A stretch of DNA of 42,962 nt from an uncultured Clostridia bacterium (GTDB lineage Bacteria; Bacillota; Clostridia; TANB77; CAG-508): positions 1 through 42,962 of the forward strand of contig CALXQV010000034.1 of the NCBI GenBank assembly GCA_944390535.1, written 5' to 3'. This document shows positions 1-8,315 of this stretch, piece by piece. The number at the start of each line of letters is the position of its first letter. Position 1 is the stretch's first letter. Position numbers and translations under genes: made by a program. The notes under the pieces are model-generated. The model worked only from the letters and a program-made list of their open reading frames with translations, made no database searches and was not told where the DNA came from.

Positions 1-322
<322 letters not shown>

Positions 323-486
323 TACTATTTTTTGATTTTTCACATAAAGTTCACACATTTATTGTATTCCTTTATTTTTCAATATATTCCTACATTAAAT
401 TTATATTTTGTTTTTACATACTATCTCTATTCCTTATAAATATCATGTGAATTTCCTGTAAGGACTATAAAACTATTTCTCCTATG

Positions 487-519
487 AATTAAAAGAGTCT
501 CATGATGACTCTTTTAATT
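487..519 (-). terminator. Intrinsic terminator after clpC
   Basis: Perfect 13-bp stem AATTAAAAGAGTC / GACTCTTTTAATT with a 7-nt loop. On the minus strand the 3' arm is T-rich (TTTTAATT), so it can end the ctsR-mcsA-mcsB-clpC transcript about 60 nt after the clpC stop. The surrounding stretch 323..574 holds no gene that I can see, only this hairpin and the palindromic repeat at 546..574. Confidence 0.7.
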
Positions 520-545
520 TACCTAAAAAATATGTTTAAACCTTT

Positions 546-574
546 TGAACTTTAAAGACTGTCCCTTAAGTTCA
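546..574. repeat. 29-nt palindromic interspersed repeat, copy 1 of 3
   Basis: A 29-nt imperfect palindrome with outer arms TGAACTT and AAGTTCA around GACTGTCC, directly abutting the clpC stop codon. It differs at one position from the copy at 31775..31803, and the copy at 31690..31718 is the exact reverse complement of the latter. The size, palindromy and intergenic location are those of REP-like elements. Confidence 0.8.
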
Positions 575-3043
575 TTATTTCTGCACAACCACTTTTTCAT
601 CTTTAATTCCAATTTTATTCACTTTATCCTTTTTCAGTTTACCATCTAATATTTCCTCTGCTAAACTATCCTCTAATATATTTTGAATCGTTCTTCTTAA
701 AGGTCTTGCACCAAAATTTTTATCAATTCCTTTACTTGCAATTAGTTTCTTAACAGATGGTTCTAATTCGATTTCTATTTTCTGGTCTTTTAATCTACCA
801 ACTACTTCTTTTAGCATGATATCAATAATTTTATCAATTTCTTCATCTGTTAATTTATGGAATACAATAATTTCATCAATACGATTAATAAATTCTGGTC
901 TTAATTCTTTTTTTAGTGCTTCCATTACTTCTTTTTTAGTTTGTTCATATTCTTTTTGGGCTTTTTCGTTTTCTTTATCTTTGTCTGTATTTATTGTATT
1001 TGCTGAAAAACCTAAAGATTTTTTATCTGTAATCAATCTTGCTCCTATATTAGAAGTCATAATAATTACGGTATTTTTAAAGTTGACAGTTCTTCCTTGA
1101 CTATCTGTCAGTCTACCATCTTCTAATATTTGAAGTAACATATTCATGACATCTGGATGTGCTTTTTCAATTTCATCAAATAAAATAACAGAATATGGTT
1201 TTCTTCTTATTTTCTCTGTTAATTGTCCCCCTTCATCAAATCCTACATATCCTGGAGGTGAACCAATTAATTTTGATACAGAATGTGGTTCCATATATTC
1301 AGACATGTCAATTCTTATCATAGCATTTTCATCACCAAATAAACATTCTGCTAATGCCTTTGATAATTCTGTTTTACCAACACCTGTTGGTCCTAGGAAT
1401 AGAAAAGAACCAATTGGTCTTTTGGGATCTTTTAAACCTACTCTTCCTCTTCTGATTGCTTTTGCTACTGCTTCTACTGCTTCATTTTGCCCAATCACTC
1501 TTTCATGTAAGTTTTCTTCTAGATGTTTTAATCTTTCATTTTCATCCTCTGTGATTTTTTTGGCTGGTATTCCTGTCCAGCTAGCAATCACTTCTGCAAT
1601 ATTTTCCTCTGTAATGTCTGTCACAGATTTGTTATTTTTATTTTTCCATTTATTTTGTTCTTTTTCATATTTTGCTTTTAATTCTCTTTCTTTATCTCTT
1701 AAACCTGCTGCTTTTTCAAATTTCTGAATTTTAACTGCTTCTTCCTTATCTTTTGTTACATTCGCAAGTTCTTCTTCTAATTCTTTTAAAGAATCTGGCT
1801 CTGTATATGTTTTTAATCTAGCCCTTGAAGCTGCTTCATCTACCAAATCAATTGCTTTATCTGGCAAATATCTATCATTGATATATCTAACAGATAATTT
1901 GACTGCTGCATCAATCGCTTCATCTGTTATTTTGACATTATGATGTGCTTCATATTTATCCTTAATTCCTTTTAAAATCGTAATGGTATCTTTTTCAGAT
2001 GGCTCATTAACTGTTACTGGACTAAATCTTCTCTCTAAAGCAGAATCCTTTTCAATAAATTTCCTATATTCATTTAATGTTGTTGCTCCTACTAATTGGA
2101 TTTCTCCTCTTGCCAGCAATGGTTTTAAGATATTGGCTGCATCAATCGCCCCTTCTGCTGAACCTGCCCCCACAATGGTATGAATTTCATCAATAAATAA
2201 AATGACATCTCCTGCCTTTTTTACTTCATTTAAAGCTTTTTTGATTCTTTCTTCAAAATCTCCCCTATATTTTGCTCCTGCTACCATACTAGAAATATCT
2301 ACGGTTACTACTCTTTTATTTTTTAAAATTTCTGGAACATCTCCTGAAACAATTTTCTGTGCTAATCCTTCTACAACTGCTGTTTTACCAACACCTGGTT
2401 CACCAATTAGACATGGATTATTTTTGGTTCTTCTTGATAAAATTTGAATAACCCTTTCAATCTCTTCTTTTCTTCCTATAATTGGATCTAATTTTCCTGA
2501 TTTTGCTTTTTCAGTTAAATCTTCTCCAAATTGATTTAATGTTGGTGTTTGGTTATAGCTACCAGATTTTCTTCTTCCATTTTTAGAATCACTTTCTCCT
2601 GCTAAATCTTCCCCTTCATTAATGACTCTTATGATTTCTCCATATAGTTTTGGAATGTTAACATTTAATTCAATTAGGATTCTTGCTGCTACACTATCTC
2701 CTTCTCTTAATAGTCCTATTAAAAGATGTTCTGTTCCTATATAGTTATATCCTAGTTTTCTAGCCTCAATAAATGCATTTTCAATCACTCTTTTGGTTCT
2801 TGGGGTAAATCCTAATGTTTCATCAATTGGTTCATCTTTTCCCACCAATTCAATTGTGATATCTATCACATTTTCTGGTGTAATTTCTTGGTTTTCTAAT
2901 ACTTTAGATGCTACACCACTACCTTCTTTTGCTAAACCGTATAGTAAATGCTCTGTCCCAATATATCTATGTCCTAATTCTAATGCCATATCATTAGCAA
3001 TTTCAATTGCTTTTTTTGCTCTACTTGTAAAGTTATATGTCAT
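575..3043 (-). CDS. clpC: ATP-dependent Clp protease ATP-binding subunit ClpC
   Basis: Class I Hsp100/Clp AAA+ unfoldase that feeds substrates to ClpP and is the degradation arm of the McsB arginine-phosphorylation pathway. The 822-residue protein has two N-terminal Clp repeats (about 1-145, with paired RYIGTEHLL and NYIGTEHLL), AAA1 with Walker A GEPGVGKT (about 215) and Walker B VILFIDEIHT, a UVR/middle coiled-coil domain (about 420-460), then AAA2 with GPTGVGKT (about 555) and VILFDEIEKAHPDV. I chose the ATG at 3043 (MTYNFTSRA) over the upstream GTG at 3052 because it lies 8 nt from AAGGTAAGG, whereas the GTG overlaps that site. It is the last gene of the ctsR operon, separated from mcsB by a MITE-like element. 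Confidence 0.97.
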   Translation of the reverse strand: MTYNFTSRAKKAIEIANDMALELGHRYIGTEHLLYGLAKEGSGVASKVLENQEITPENVIDITIELVGKDEPIDETLGFTPRTKRVIENAFIEARKLGYNYIGTEHLLIGLLREGDSVAARILIELNVNIPKLYGEIIRVINEGEDLAGESDSKNGRRKSGSYNQTPTLNQFGEDLTEKAKSGKLDPIIGRKEEIERVIQILSRRTKNNPCLIGEPGVGKTAVVEGLAQKIVSGDVPEILKNKRVVTVDISSMVAGAKYRGDFEERIKKALNEVKKAGDVILFIDEIHTIVGAGSAEGAIDAANILKPLLARGEIQLVGATTLNEYRKFIEKDSALERRFSPVTVNEPSEKDTITILKGIKDKYEAHHNVKITDEAIDAAVKLSVRYINDRYLPDKAIDLVDEAASRARLKTYTEPDSLKELEEELANVTKDKEEAVKIQKFEKAAGLRDKERELKAKYEKEQNKWKNKNNKSVTDITEENIAEVIASWTGIPAKKITEDENERLKHLEENLHERVIGQNEAVEAVAKAIRRGRVGLKDPKRPIGSFLFLGPTGVGKTELSKALAECLFGDENAMIRIDMSEYMEPHSVSKLIGSPPGYVGFDEGGQLTEKIRRKPYSVILFDEIEKAHPDVMNMLLQILEDGRLTDSQGRTVNFKNTVIIMTSNIGARLITDKKSLGFSANTINTDKDKENEKAQKEYEQTKKEVMEALKKELRPEFINRIDEIIVFHKLTDEEIDKIIDIMLKEVVGRLKDQKIEIELEPSVKKLIASKGIDKNFGARPLRRTIQNILEDSLAEEILDGKLKKDKVNKIGIKDEKVVVQK

Positions 3044-3109
3044 AATTATCACCTTACCTTTCTTTTATCTATAAAAATTTATGATACTTTAATCTTCATA
3101 TTTTGCCTC

Positions 3110-3317
3110 AACTAGATGAATTATCTAAATGATTTTGCAATACCGCGTAAGCGACCAAACGAGCTAAAAGCGAGTGCAATTGGAGCAATCTTCTTTCACT
3201 TAAAATAAAATTTTGAATAGAATTAGCTTTATTTAAGACTAGACAAAATTTTATTTTTAAGTATAAGTGATTGCGACACACAAGGTATAAAAAATAATTT
3301 AGATAATTCATCTAGTT
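3110..3317. mobile_element. MITE-like element with 21-bp perfect terminal inverted repeats
   Basis: The ends 3110..3130 and 3297..3317 are perfect 21-bp inverted repeats (AACTAGATGAATTATCTAAA and its complement, plus one base). The interior is also imperfectly self-complementary: an AATAAAATTTTG segment near 3203..3215 pairs with CAAAATTTTATTT near 3244..3256. The 208-bp element carries no credible gene. It fills nearly the whole gap between mcsB and clpC. I see no clear target-site duplication. Size, terminal repeats and non-coding content fit a miniature inverted-repeat element, which is inference. Confidence 0.72.
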
Positions 3318-3347
3318 AATAAATCATTTAAATAATGAACTATCATA

Positions 3348-4355
3348 TTATTGATTAATAACTTGTTTTATCATCTCTGCTCTTTTGATTTCTCTATCTA
3401 ATCTTTCATACTGTTCTCCAAAATATTTTTGTAAATTACCTGGTCCAATGTATAAATATAATTTTTGAACCTGTAAATCTGATAATTCTTTTAAGATTCC
3501 TAAATCTACTCCCAGTTTTACTGTGGATAATAAGTTTTGCGCTTCTTCCATTGTGATTTTTTTACAATTTGTTAAAATTCCGTAGTTTCTATAAATGACA
3601 TCTTCTATTTCAATTCCTTCATTTGCCAAGAATCTTCTAGCTTCTCTTTCTTGTTTAATAACTTTTTCTACAATAATTTTAATATTTTGTATAATTTCAT
3701 TTTCTGTAATTCCTAATGTTTTCTTATTAGATATTTCATACATATCCCCTACAATATGGCCTTCCTCATCATATACACCTTTAATATGAATCCCAAAATT
3801 ATTAATGGCTTCTAAGACTTTTTCTGTATTTCTTGTTTTCGCTAAAGCAGGTAAATGTAATTTTACAGAAGCTTTTAAACCTGTTCCAATATTATTAGGA
3901 CAAGCAGTTAAATATCCATATTGTTTACTAACACAATATCCCAATATATCTTCTATCTTTTTGTCAATTTCAATTGCTAAATTTAATGTATTTTCTAATT
4001 CTAGCCCACTACTAAATATTTGTATTTTTAAATGGTCATCTTCTCCAACCATTATACAAATATTTTCTTCATCATTCACTAAAATTGCTCCCTTATTCCC
4101 TGATTCAAAAGCAAAATGGTAATTAACCAATCCTTTTTCTACTAGGCTTAATTTTGTAACATCATCCATATCTTCTAATTTTAAAAATCTTAATCCATAC
4201 CCAATTTGATATATACTATTTTTTATTTTTGTTTCTAATTCTTCTAATTCTTTTACTGTTAAATGAAAGTTATATCCTTGTATATTTCTAGAAAATCGTA
4301 TTCTCGTACTTGTTGCAATATCAGATTCTTTCCCACTTTGTAAATACCAGTTCAT
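3348..4355 (-). CDS. mcsB: Protein arginine kinase McsB
   Basis: Phosphagen-kinase-fold enzyme that phosphorylates arginine residues on misfolded proteins (and on CtsR), marking them for ClpCP. The 335-residue sequence shows the family blocks: STRIRFSRNIQGYNF near the N-terminus (nucleotide binding), CPNNIGTGLKASVKLHLP (about 171-188, guanidino-kinase core) and the EEGHIVGDMYEISNKKTLG loop (about 217-235). An AGAGGG site precedes the ATG. It starts 14 nt after mcsA, consistent with co-translation. Activity normally needs McsA, encoded just upstream. Confidence 0.96.
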   Translation of the reverse strand: MNWYLQSGKESDIATSTRIRFSRNIQGYNFHLTVKELEELETKIKNSIYQIGYGLRFLKLEDMDDVTKLSLVEKGLVNYHFAFESGNKGAILVNDEENICIMVGEDDHLKIQIFSSGLELENTLNLAIEIDKKIEDILGYCVSKQYGYLTACPNNIGTGLKASVKLHLPALAKTRNTEKVLEAINNFGIHIKGVYDEEGHIVGDMYEISNKKTLGITENEIIQNIKIIVEKVIKQEREARRFLANEGIEIEDVIYRNYGILTNCKKITMEEAQNLLSTVKLGVDLGILKELSDLQVQKLYLYIGPGNLQKYFGEQYERLDREIKRAEMIKQVINQ

Positions 4356-4369
4356 ATTATCCCTCTTTT

Positions 4370-4936
4370 CTATTGATTATTTTCTTCTAATTTTTTGATT
4401 TGATCTCTTAATTTTGCTGCCTCTTCATATTTTTCCTCTTTAATTGCTTGCTTTAAATCTTCTTTTAAACCTTCTAGTTTTTCTTTTGGGGTTTTTTCTT
4501 TTTTGTCTTGTACTTTATTTCCTTTTCTTTCCTGTCTTTCTTCTATTTTCTTATCAATACGTTTTCCTATCCTTCCTACATGATGATTACTACTTTGGAT
4601 TCTTCTGATAATTGGTGCCAATCTATCTTCAAAAACTTCATAGCAATTTGCACAGCCTACTTTCCCTGTATGTGCAATATCTTCAAAAGTATATCCGCAA
4701 TTCTCACATTTTAGTGTTTTTAATTCATTAAACATTGGCATAAATTCTGCATTAGAAAAGTCTTCTATAAAGTCTCCGAAGAAACTTGAAAAATTAATTG
4801 GCATATCTAATCCCATTTCACCAATTCCTAATTTTTTGCTACACTCTTCACATAAATTTAATTCTCTTCTTACCCCGTTTATATTTTCTGAATATCTTAC
4901 ATTTGCCTCTCTTTTTTTACAATTATCACACAACAT
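4370..4936 (-). CDS. mcsA: McsA, zinc-binding activator of McsB
   Basis: Co-activator of the arginine kinase and modulator of CtsR. The 188-residue protein has CxxC pairs in its N-terminal half, CDNCKKR (residues 3-6), CEECSKK (about 29-32) and CENCGYTF followed by CANCYEVF, and a C-terminal UVR motif (EKYEEAAKLRDQIKKLEE) matching the UVR segment of ClpC. I use the ATG at 4936 because it sits 7 nt from AAGGAGG; the ATG two codons upstream is almost on top of that site. It lies 12 nt after ctsR and 14 nt before mcsB, so the three genes form one transcription unit. Confidence 0.95.
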   Translation of the reverse strand: MLCDNCKKREANVRYSENINGVRRELNLCEECSKKLGIGEMGLDMPINFSSFFGDFIEDFSNAEFMPMFNELKTLKCENCGYTFEDIAHTGKVGCANCYEVFEDRLAPIIRRIQSSNHHVGRIGKRIDKKIEERQERKGNKVQDKKEKTPKEKLEGLKEDLKQAIKEEKYEEAAKLRDQIKKLEENNQ

Positions 4937-4948
4937 AATCATTCCTCC

Positions 4949-5395
4949 TTACTCTATATTTAATAACATATTTTTAAATATTTTTGCTCTTAATACATCT
5001 TTTATATCTTTTGCTAGCAATAATACATTATCACTTGTTGCTACTTTTAAGAGCTTTGCTTCTTCTTTGGTTATTAAATCATACGTTAGAAAGTCACTAA
5101 TTAGTATATCGACATCTTTTGAAGTCATTTCTTCTCCAATGTTTTTGATAATGTGCATAAAATAATCTGATTTTGTATTATTTACTTTTTTTATTGTGAT
5201 ATGACCTCCACCACCTCTTTTGCTTTCTACATAATACCCTTGGGATGGTTTAAATCTTGTGGATATCACATAATTGATTTGTGATGGTACACAATTAAAA
5301 TGTTCTGCTAATTCATTTCTTTGTATTTCTACTAATTGATTATCATCATCAAATAAATCTTTTATAAATTCTTCTATGATATCTGACATTCGCAT
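4949..5395 (-). CDS. ctsR: Transcriptional repressor CtsR
   Basis: Dimeric winged-helix repressor of class III heat-shock genes (clp, mcs). The 148-residue protein begins MRMSDIIEEFIKDLF and contains the CtsR DNA-binding part RNELAEHFNCVPSQINYVIS and the glycine-rich beta wing ESKRGGGGHITIKK (about 60-73), whose Gly motif is the heat-sensing element in the family. The first in-frame ATG (5404) directly abuts AAGGAG with no spacer, so I start at 5395, 9 nt downstream. It is the first gene of the operon, with its own operator in the leader, so autorepression is expected. Confidence 0.95.
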   Translation of the reverse strand: MRMSDIIEEFIKDLFDDDNQLVEIQRNELAEHFNCVPSQINYVISTRFKPSQGYYVESKRGGGGHITIKKVNNTKSDYFMHIIKNIGEEMTSKDVDILISDFLTYDLITKEEAKLLKVATSDNVLLLAKDIKDVLRAKIFKNMLLNIE

Positions 5396-5410
5396 TGTCT
5401 TCATCTCCTT

Positions 5411-5433
5411 TTTGACTTTGACTTTCTTTGACC
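5411..5433 (-). promoter_or_regulatory. CtsR operator (heptad direct repeat)
   Basis: On the minus strand GGTCAAA-GAA-AGTCAAA (5417..5433) is an exact match to the CtsR consensus RGTCAAA-NAN-RGTCAAA. A third heptad AGTCAAA (5411..5417) follows, overlapping by one base. The site lies just downstream of the -10 box, where bound CtsR would block transcription. Confidence 0.93.
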
Positions 5434-5442
5434 TACATAATT

Positions 5443-5470
5443 ATTATACCCCTTTTATATATTTTTTCAA
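5443..5470 (-). promoter_or_regulatory. Sigma-A promoter of the ctsR operon
   Basis: Minus-strand TTGAAA (5465..5470), 16-bp spacer, perfect TATAAT (5443..5448). The predicted start point is about 7-10 nt further on, inside or beside the CtsR operator. Confidence 0.75.
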
Positions 5471-5555
5471 CTTTATTTTTTTCTAATTTCTTTACTTTTT
5501 CCAACAAATTCTTTCATTTTTAATAAATTTTATATGTTTTTATGCTTTTTTCTTT

Positions 5556-5792
5556 CTATTTTTCATTTTTTCTGTTGTTTTTGTTTTTTTCTCCTTTTGT
5601 CATTTGATTCAATTCTTCTGCTCTTTCTTTTTGGTTTGGCAATGAAATCCATGCGAAATAAGATGAAATAAATTCTCCATATTTTGTACTATCTTCTCCT
5701 ACTTCGTATTTTTCTTCTAGACCTTTATTGACTCTTTTTTCAAAGTCTTCATTATTTTTTTTTTCTATATGATTAGAATTATCAATCCCCAT
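5556..5792 (-). CDS. Small hypothetical protein, 78 residues
   Basis: I do not recognise this protein. It is very hydrophilic, opens MGIDNSNHIEKKNNEDF, has a central aromatic patch (GEFISSYFAWISLPNQKERAEEL) and a Lys/Asn-rich tail, and has no membrane segment or signal peptide. I chose the ATG at 5792 rather than the GTG at 5804. The upstream AAAGGAAG lies in the loop of a large inverted repeat (5793..5842) whose distal arm ends in a T-run touching the ATG. It therefore either has a structurally controlled start or is a doubtful gene downstream of a terminator. Confidence 0.5.
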   Translation of the reverse strand: MGIDNSNHIEKKNNEDFEKRVNKGLEEKYEVGEDSTKYGEFISSYFAWISLPNQKERAEELNQMTKGEKNKNNRKNEK

Positions 5793-5842
5793 AAAAAAAT
5801 GCACTTCCTTTCTTTATCTATTTTAGGTATGTGCATTTTTTT
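5793..5842 (-). terminator. Inverted repeat ending in a T-run, abutting the start of the 78-residue ORF
   Basis: Perfect 12-bp arms AAAAAAATGCAC and GTGCATTTTTTT enclose 26 nt that include the AAAGGAAG ribosome binding site. On the minus strand the distal arm reads as a terminator T-tract immediately before the ATG at 5792. It could terminate the upstream coiled-coil transcript or act as a translation-controlling hairpin; the sequence does not decide. Confidence 0.5.
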
Positions 5843-5915
5843 CTTTTTTATTCACTTAAATGATATTTTGTTATTATAAAATTCAAGTTTTTATTAAACA
5901 CGCTTTTGAAGATAA

Positions 5916-6623
5916 CTATATATTTTGAGCCAATATTTTTTTCTCTAAATAATGTTGCGCTGTTTCAATTTTATATAATCTTGCTTCATAAGATTCATGT
6001 GCTAATTTATTGCTTAAAATTTCTTCTTCTAGCTTGCTTTCTATCTTTTTAAATCTTTTATCTAGATAAGTTATTAAGTTATGAAATTCTTTTGCAATTT
6101 CTTTGCTTTGTTTACTTATCGCTTCTTCAATTTTTTTATCCATTGCTTTTAATAAACGTTCTTCTTGTTCTGCTAGTTTTTGATTAAGTCTTTCTTCTAG
6201 TGATGATAATTTTTGATCAAATTTTTCTTCTAATGATGATATTTTTTGATTAAATGTTTCTTCTAATGATGATATTTTTTGATCAAATTTTTCTTCTAAT
6301 GATGATATTTTTTGATTAAATGTTTCTTCTAATGATGATATTTTTTGGTTAAATGTTTCTTCTAATGATGATATTTTTTGATTAAATGTTTCTTCTAATG
6401 ATGATAATTTTTGATTGAATTTTTCTTCTTGTGCAAATAATTTCTGATCAAATCTTTCTTCTAATTCTGATAATTTTTTATCAAATTTTAGTTCTAAGCT
6501 ATTTACTTTTTCCTCTATGGTATCTACTTTTGCTTCTAAGGTATCTACTTTCTTTTCTAGCATATCTACTTTTGTTTTTATTTCTCTTATCTCTTGTAAA
6601 ATAAGTTCTAAAGTTTCCTGCAT
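5916..6623 (-). CDS. Coiled-coil protein with hendecad repeats
   Basis: A 235-residue protein of unknown function, predicted to be almost entirely coiled coil. The N-terminal part runs in heptads (KVDMLEK, KVDTLEA, KVDTIEE, KVNSLEL; about 18-45). The central part is ten consecutive 11-residue units of the type FNQKISSLEET (47-156). The C-terminal part (160-235) is a Lys/Glu-rich helix ending LEKKILAQNI. No signal peptide or membrane anchor is visible. The ATG at 6623 is 8 nt from AGGAGG; the GTG three codons earlier overlaps that site. It stands alone behind a strong promoter. It resembles generic phage or structural coiled-coil proteins, and I assign no function. Confidence 0.85.
   Translation of the reverse strand: MQETLELILQEIREIKTKVDMLEKKVDTLEAKVDTIEEKVNSLELKFDKKLSELEERFDQKLFAQEEKFNQKLSSLEETFNQKISSLEETFNQKISSLEETFNQKISSLEEKFDQKISSLEETFNQKISSLEEKFDQKLSSLEERLNQKLAEQEERLLKAMDKKIEEAISKQSKEIAKEFHNLITYLDKRFKKIESKLEEEILSNKLAHESYEARLYKIETAQHYLEKKILAQNI
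6156..6485 (-). repeat. Ten 33-nt tandem repeats inside the coiled-coil gene
   Basis: Ten in-frame units of 33 nt, each encoding 11 residues with core FxQKxSSLEEx. The central units are nearly identical at DNA level and alternate between FNQK...EET and FDQK...EEK types, which implies recent amplification or recombination. Unit number could vary between strains. Confidence 0.9.
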
Positions 6624-6720
6624 ATTCCTCACCTCCTCGAATAAAATTATTTTAAATTGAAAATTTAAGATATAAAAAAATAGAACAAAAAATCTTAATT
6701 GAATAAAAAATTATGAACTG

Positions 6721-6749
6721 ATTATATTATCTTCACTATAAAAAGTCAA
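6721..6749 (-). promoter_or_regulatory. Sigma-A promoter of the coiled-coil gene
   Basis: Minus-strand TTGACT (6744..6749), exactly 17-bp spacer, perfect TATAAT (6721..6726), about 100 nt before the ATG. Confidence 0.8.
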
Positions 6750-6865
6750 CAATATTTTCCATTTTTTTAATAAATTTTCACAGGAGATTTTATCCTGCAT
6801 CCTATATGCTAATAATAGTAAAATCTAGCATATTTCTAAAATTCTATCAACTGAAAGGATTATTT

Positions 6866-7924
6866 ATGGTTTTAAGAAATAACTTTATTGTATTAAAATT
6901 AAAACGAAATTTTATATCTCTTTTATTTTTGCTATTTACAATTTCTATATTAATATTTTCAACCGCAAACTTGACTGCTGTAAAATCTGGAATTAATCTT
7001 TGGGCTACTTCTGTTGTTCCTTCTTTATTTCCTTTTTTTGTTGCGACAGAACTCCTTATGCATACGAATATTATCTATCATATTGGTAATATGTTAAATC
7101 AATTTATGAAACCTTTATTTAATATTCGAGGTGAAGGTGCCTTTGCCTTTATTATGGGGATTATTAGTGGATATCCTATTGGTGCAAAAATCGCTACCAA
7201 TTTTAGAAAAGAACAAATTTGTTCAAAAGAAGAATGTGAAAGGCTTTTAAGTTTTACGAATAATTCTGGTCCTTTATTTATTATTGGTTCTGTTGGCATT
7301 TTACTATATCGAAATACAATGATTGGAATTTTACTATTTATTACACATTTACTTGCTTCTTTGACAGTTGGATTCTTTTTTCGCTTTTGGAAAAGAACAA
7401 AAGGTTCTTCCTCTTTTCCTACTACTTCTCACTCATATACTGAAAATAATTCACAAGTCTCTTTGTCTAACTTAGGTGAAGTTTTATCAGAAAGTATTGT
7501 CAGTAGTATAAAATCCATTTTAGTCATTGGTGGTTTTGTTGTTATTTTTTCCTCTGTGATTTCCATTTTGAAATCAAGTGGTATCACACATATTATAGAA
7601 ATACTTGCTACACCATTTTTCAATTTTTTACATATTTCTCCTTCTTTTATTGAACCACTATTTACTGGATTTTTTGAAATTACCAATGGAATTAGTACCA
7701 TTTCTAATATTGCTTGTAAAAAACTTTCTATTAATCTATTAATTACTGCCTTTTTACTTGGTTTTGGTGGTATCTCTGTTTTATTACAAGTGCTTAGTAT
7801 TACCTCTAAAAGCGATTTATCTATCAAACCATATATCTATGGAAAACTATTACATGGAATCATAGCCGTTATCTATACGTATCTATTTATGAACGTATTT
7901 CCTTTTTTCAATTTTGATTTATAG
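6866..7924 (+). CDS. ylbJ: Sporulation integral membrane protein YlbJ
   Basis: A 352-residue multi-pass membrane protein of the YlbJ family. Its Bacillus subtilis member is controlled by sigma-E and is required for spore development; related proteins have been linked to dipicolinate transport into the forespore. Visible family features are WATSVVPSLFPFFVATELL, FAFIMGIISGYPIGAKIA and LSFTNNSGPLFIIGSVG, with about eight hydrophobic segments and a nucleoside-recognition/gate-like layout. I start at 6866, 7 nt after AAAGG; the upstream in-frame ATG (6806) has no ribosome binding site. An ATATGCTA/TAGCATAT inverted repeat (6804..6833) lies in the leader. It stands alone on the plus strand, 1.3 kb from dpaA. 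Confidence 0.92.
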   Translation: MVLRNNFIVLKLKRNFISLLFLLFTISILIFSTANLTAVKSGINLWATSVVPSLFPFFVATELLMHTNIIYHIGNMLNQFMKPLFNIRGEGAFAFIMGIISGYPIGAKIATNFRKEQICSKEECERLLSFTNNSGPLFIIGSVGILLYRNTMIGILLFITHLLASLTVGFFFRFWKRTKGSSSFPTTSHSYTENNSQVSLSNLGEVLSESIVSSIKSILVIGGFVVIFSSVISILKSSGITHIIEILATPFFNFLHISPSFIEPLFTGFFEITNGISTISNIACKKLSINLLITAFLLGFGGISVLLQVLSITSKSDLSIKPYIYGKLLHGIIAVIYTYLFMNVFPFFNFDL

Positions 7925-8006
7925 GCATATATCATATTTATTTTAATATATTTTAGTAAAGATAGTTATCCAAAATAACAAATATATTTTTTAGGGAGGT
8001 TTTTCT

Positions 8007-8246
8007 ATGGAAAAAGATTTTAATTATTATCAACAACCCTTTATGGACTTTAATATGGGAAATCCCAACTTAGATATGAATGAGTTATATAAAGACCCTA
8101 TGTTTAATCCTATCATGCAATATGAACAAGCTTTTAGTTATTATCGCTACTTATGTATGCAAATGGATTACAAGATAAAATGTAAAGAATATGAAAAGTT
8201 GTGTGCTTCTTCTCCTAATTCTGAAAGAAGAGATAAAAATACTTAA
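8007..8246 (+). CDS. Small Met/Tyr-rich hypothetical protein, 79 residues
   Basis: I do not recognise this protein. It is rich in Met, Tyr, Asn and Phe (MEKDFNYYQQPFMDFNMG at the start) and has two Cys-containing helical stretches (AFSYYRYLCMQMDYKIKCKEY). There is no signal peptide or membrane segment. A perfect AGGGAGG site 7 nt before the ATG and a strong terminator right after the stop make it a credible gene. Its position behind ylbJ and its composition suggest a spore-associated small protein; this is inference only. Confidence 0.75.
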   Translation: MEKDFNYYQQPFMDFNMGNPNLDMNELYKDPMFNPIMQYEQAFSYYRYLCMQMDYKIKCKEYEKLCASSPNSERRDKNT

Positions 8247-8248
8247 AC

Positions 8249-8295
8249 AAAAAACTAGCAATACAATCTTTATTGATTATATTGCTAGTTTTTTT
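8249..8295. terminator. Bidirectional intrinsic terminator between the 79-residue ORF and uppP
   Basis: Stem ACTAGCAATAcAATC / GATTaTATTGCTAGT (8254..8289; lower-case letters mark the one mismatch) with loop TTTATT. It is preceded by a run of A and followed by seven T, so it can terminate both converging genes. Confidence 0.88.
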
Positions 8296-8315
8296 GATAT
8301 ATAAAATACATTTGA

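Noticed and set aside
816-2447. Several open frames on the plus strand opposite clpC
   Set aside because: They are antisense shadows of a strongly supported clpC and have no ribosome binding sites or recognisable domains.
3108-3311. 67-residue minus-strand open frame
   Set aside because: It lies wholly inside the MITE-like element, is low in information and has no ribosome binding site; the DNA structure explains it better.
6156-6485. Direct repeats as a CRISPR array
   Set aside because: Units are contiguous 33-nt coding repeats without spacers.
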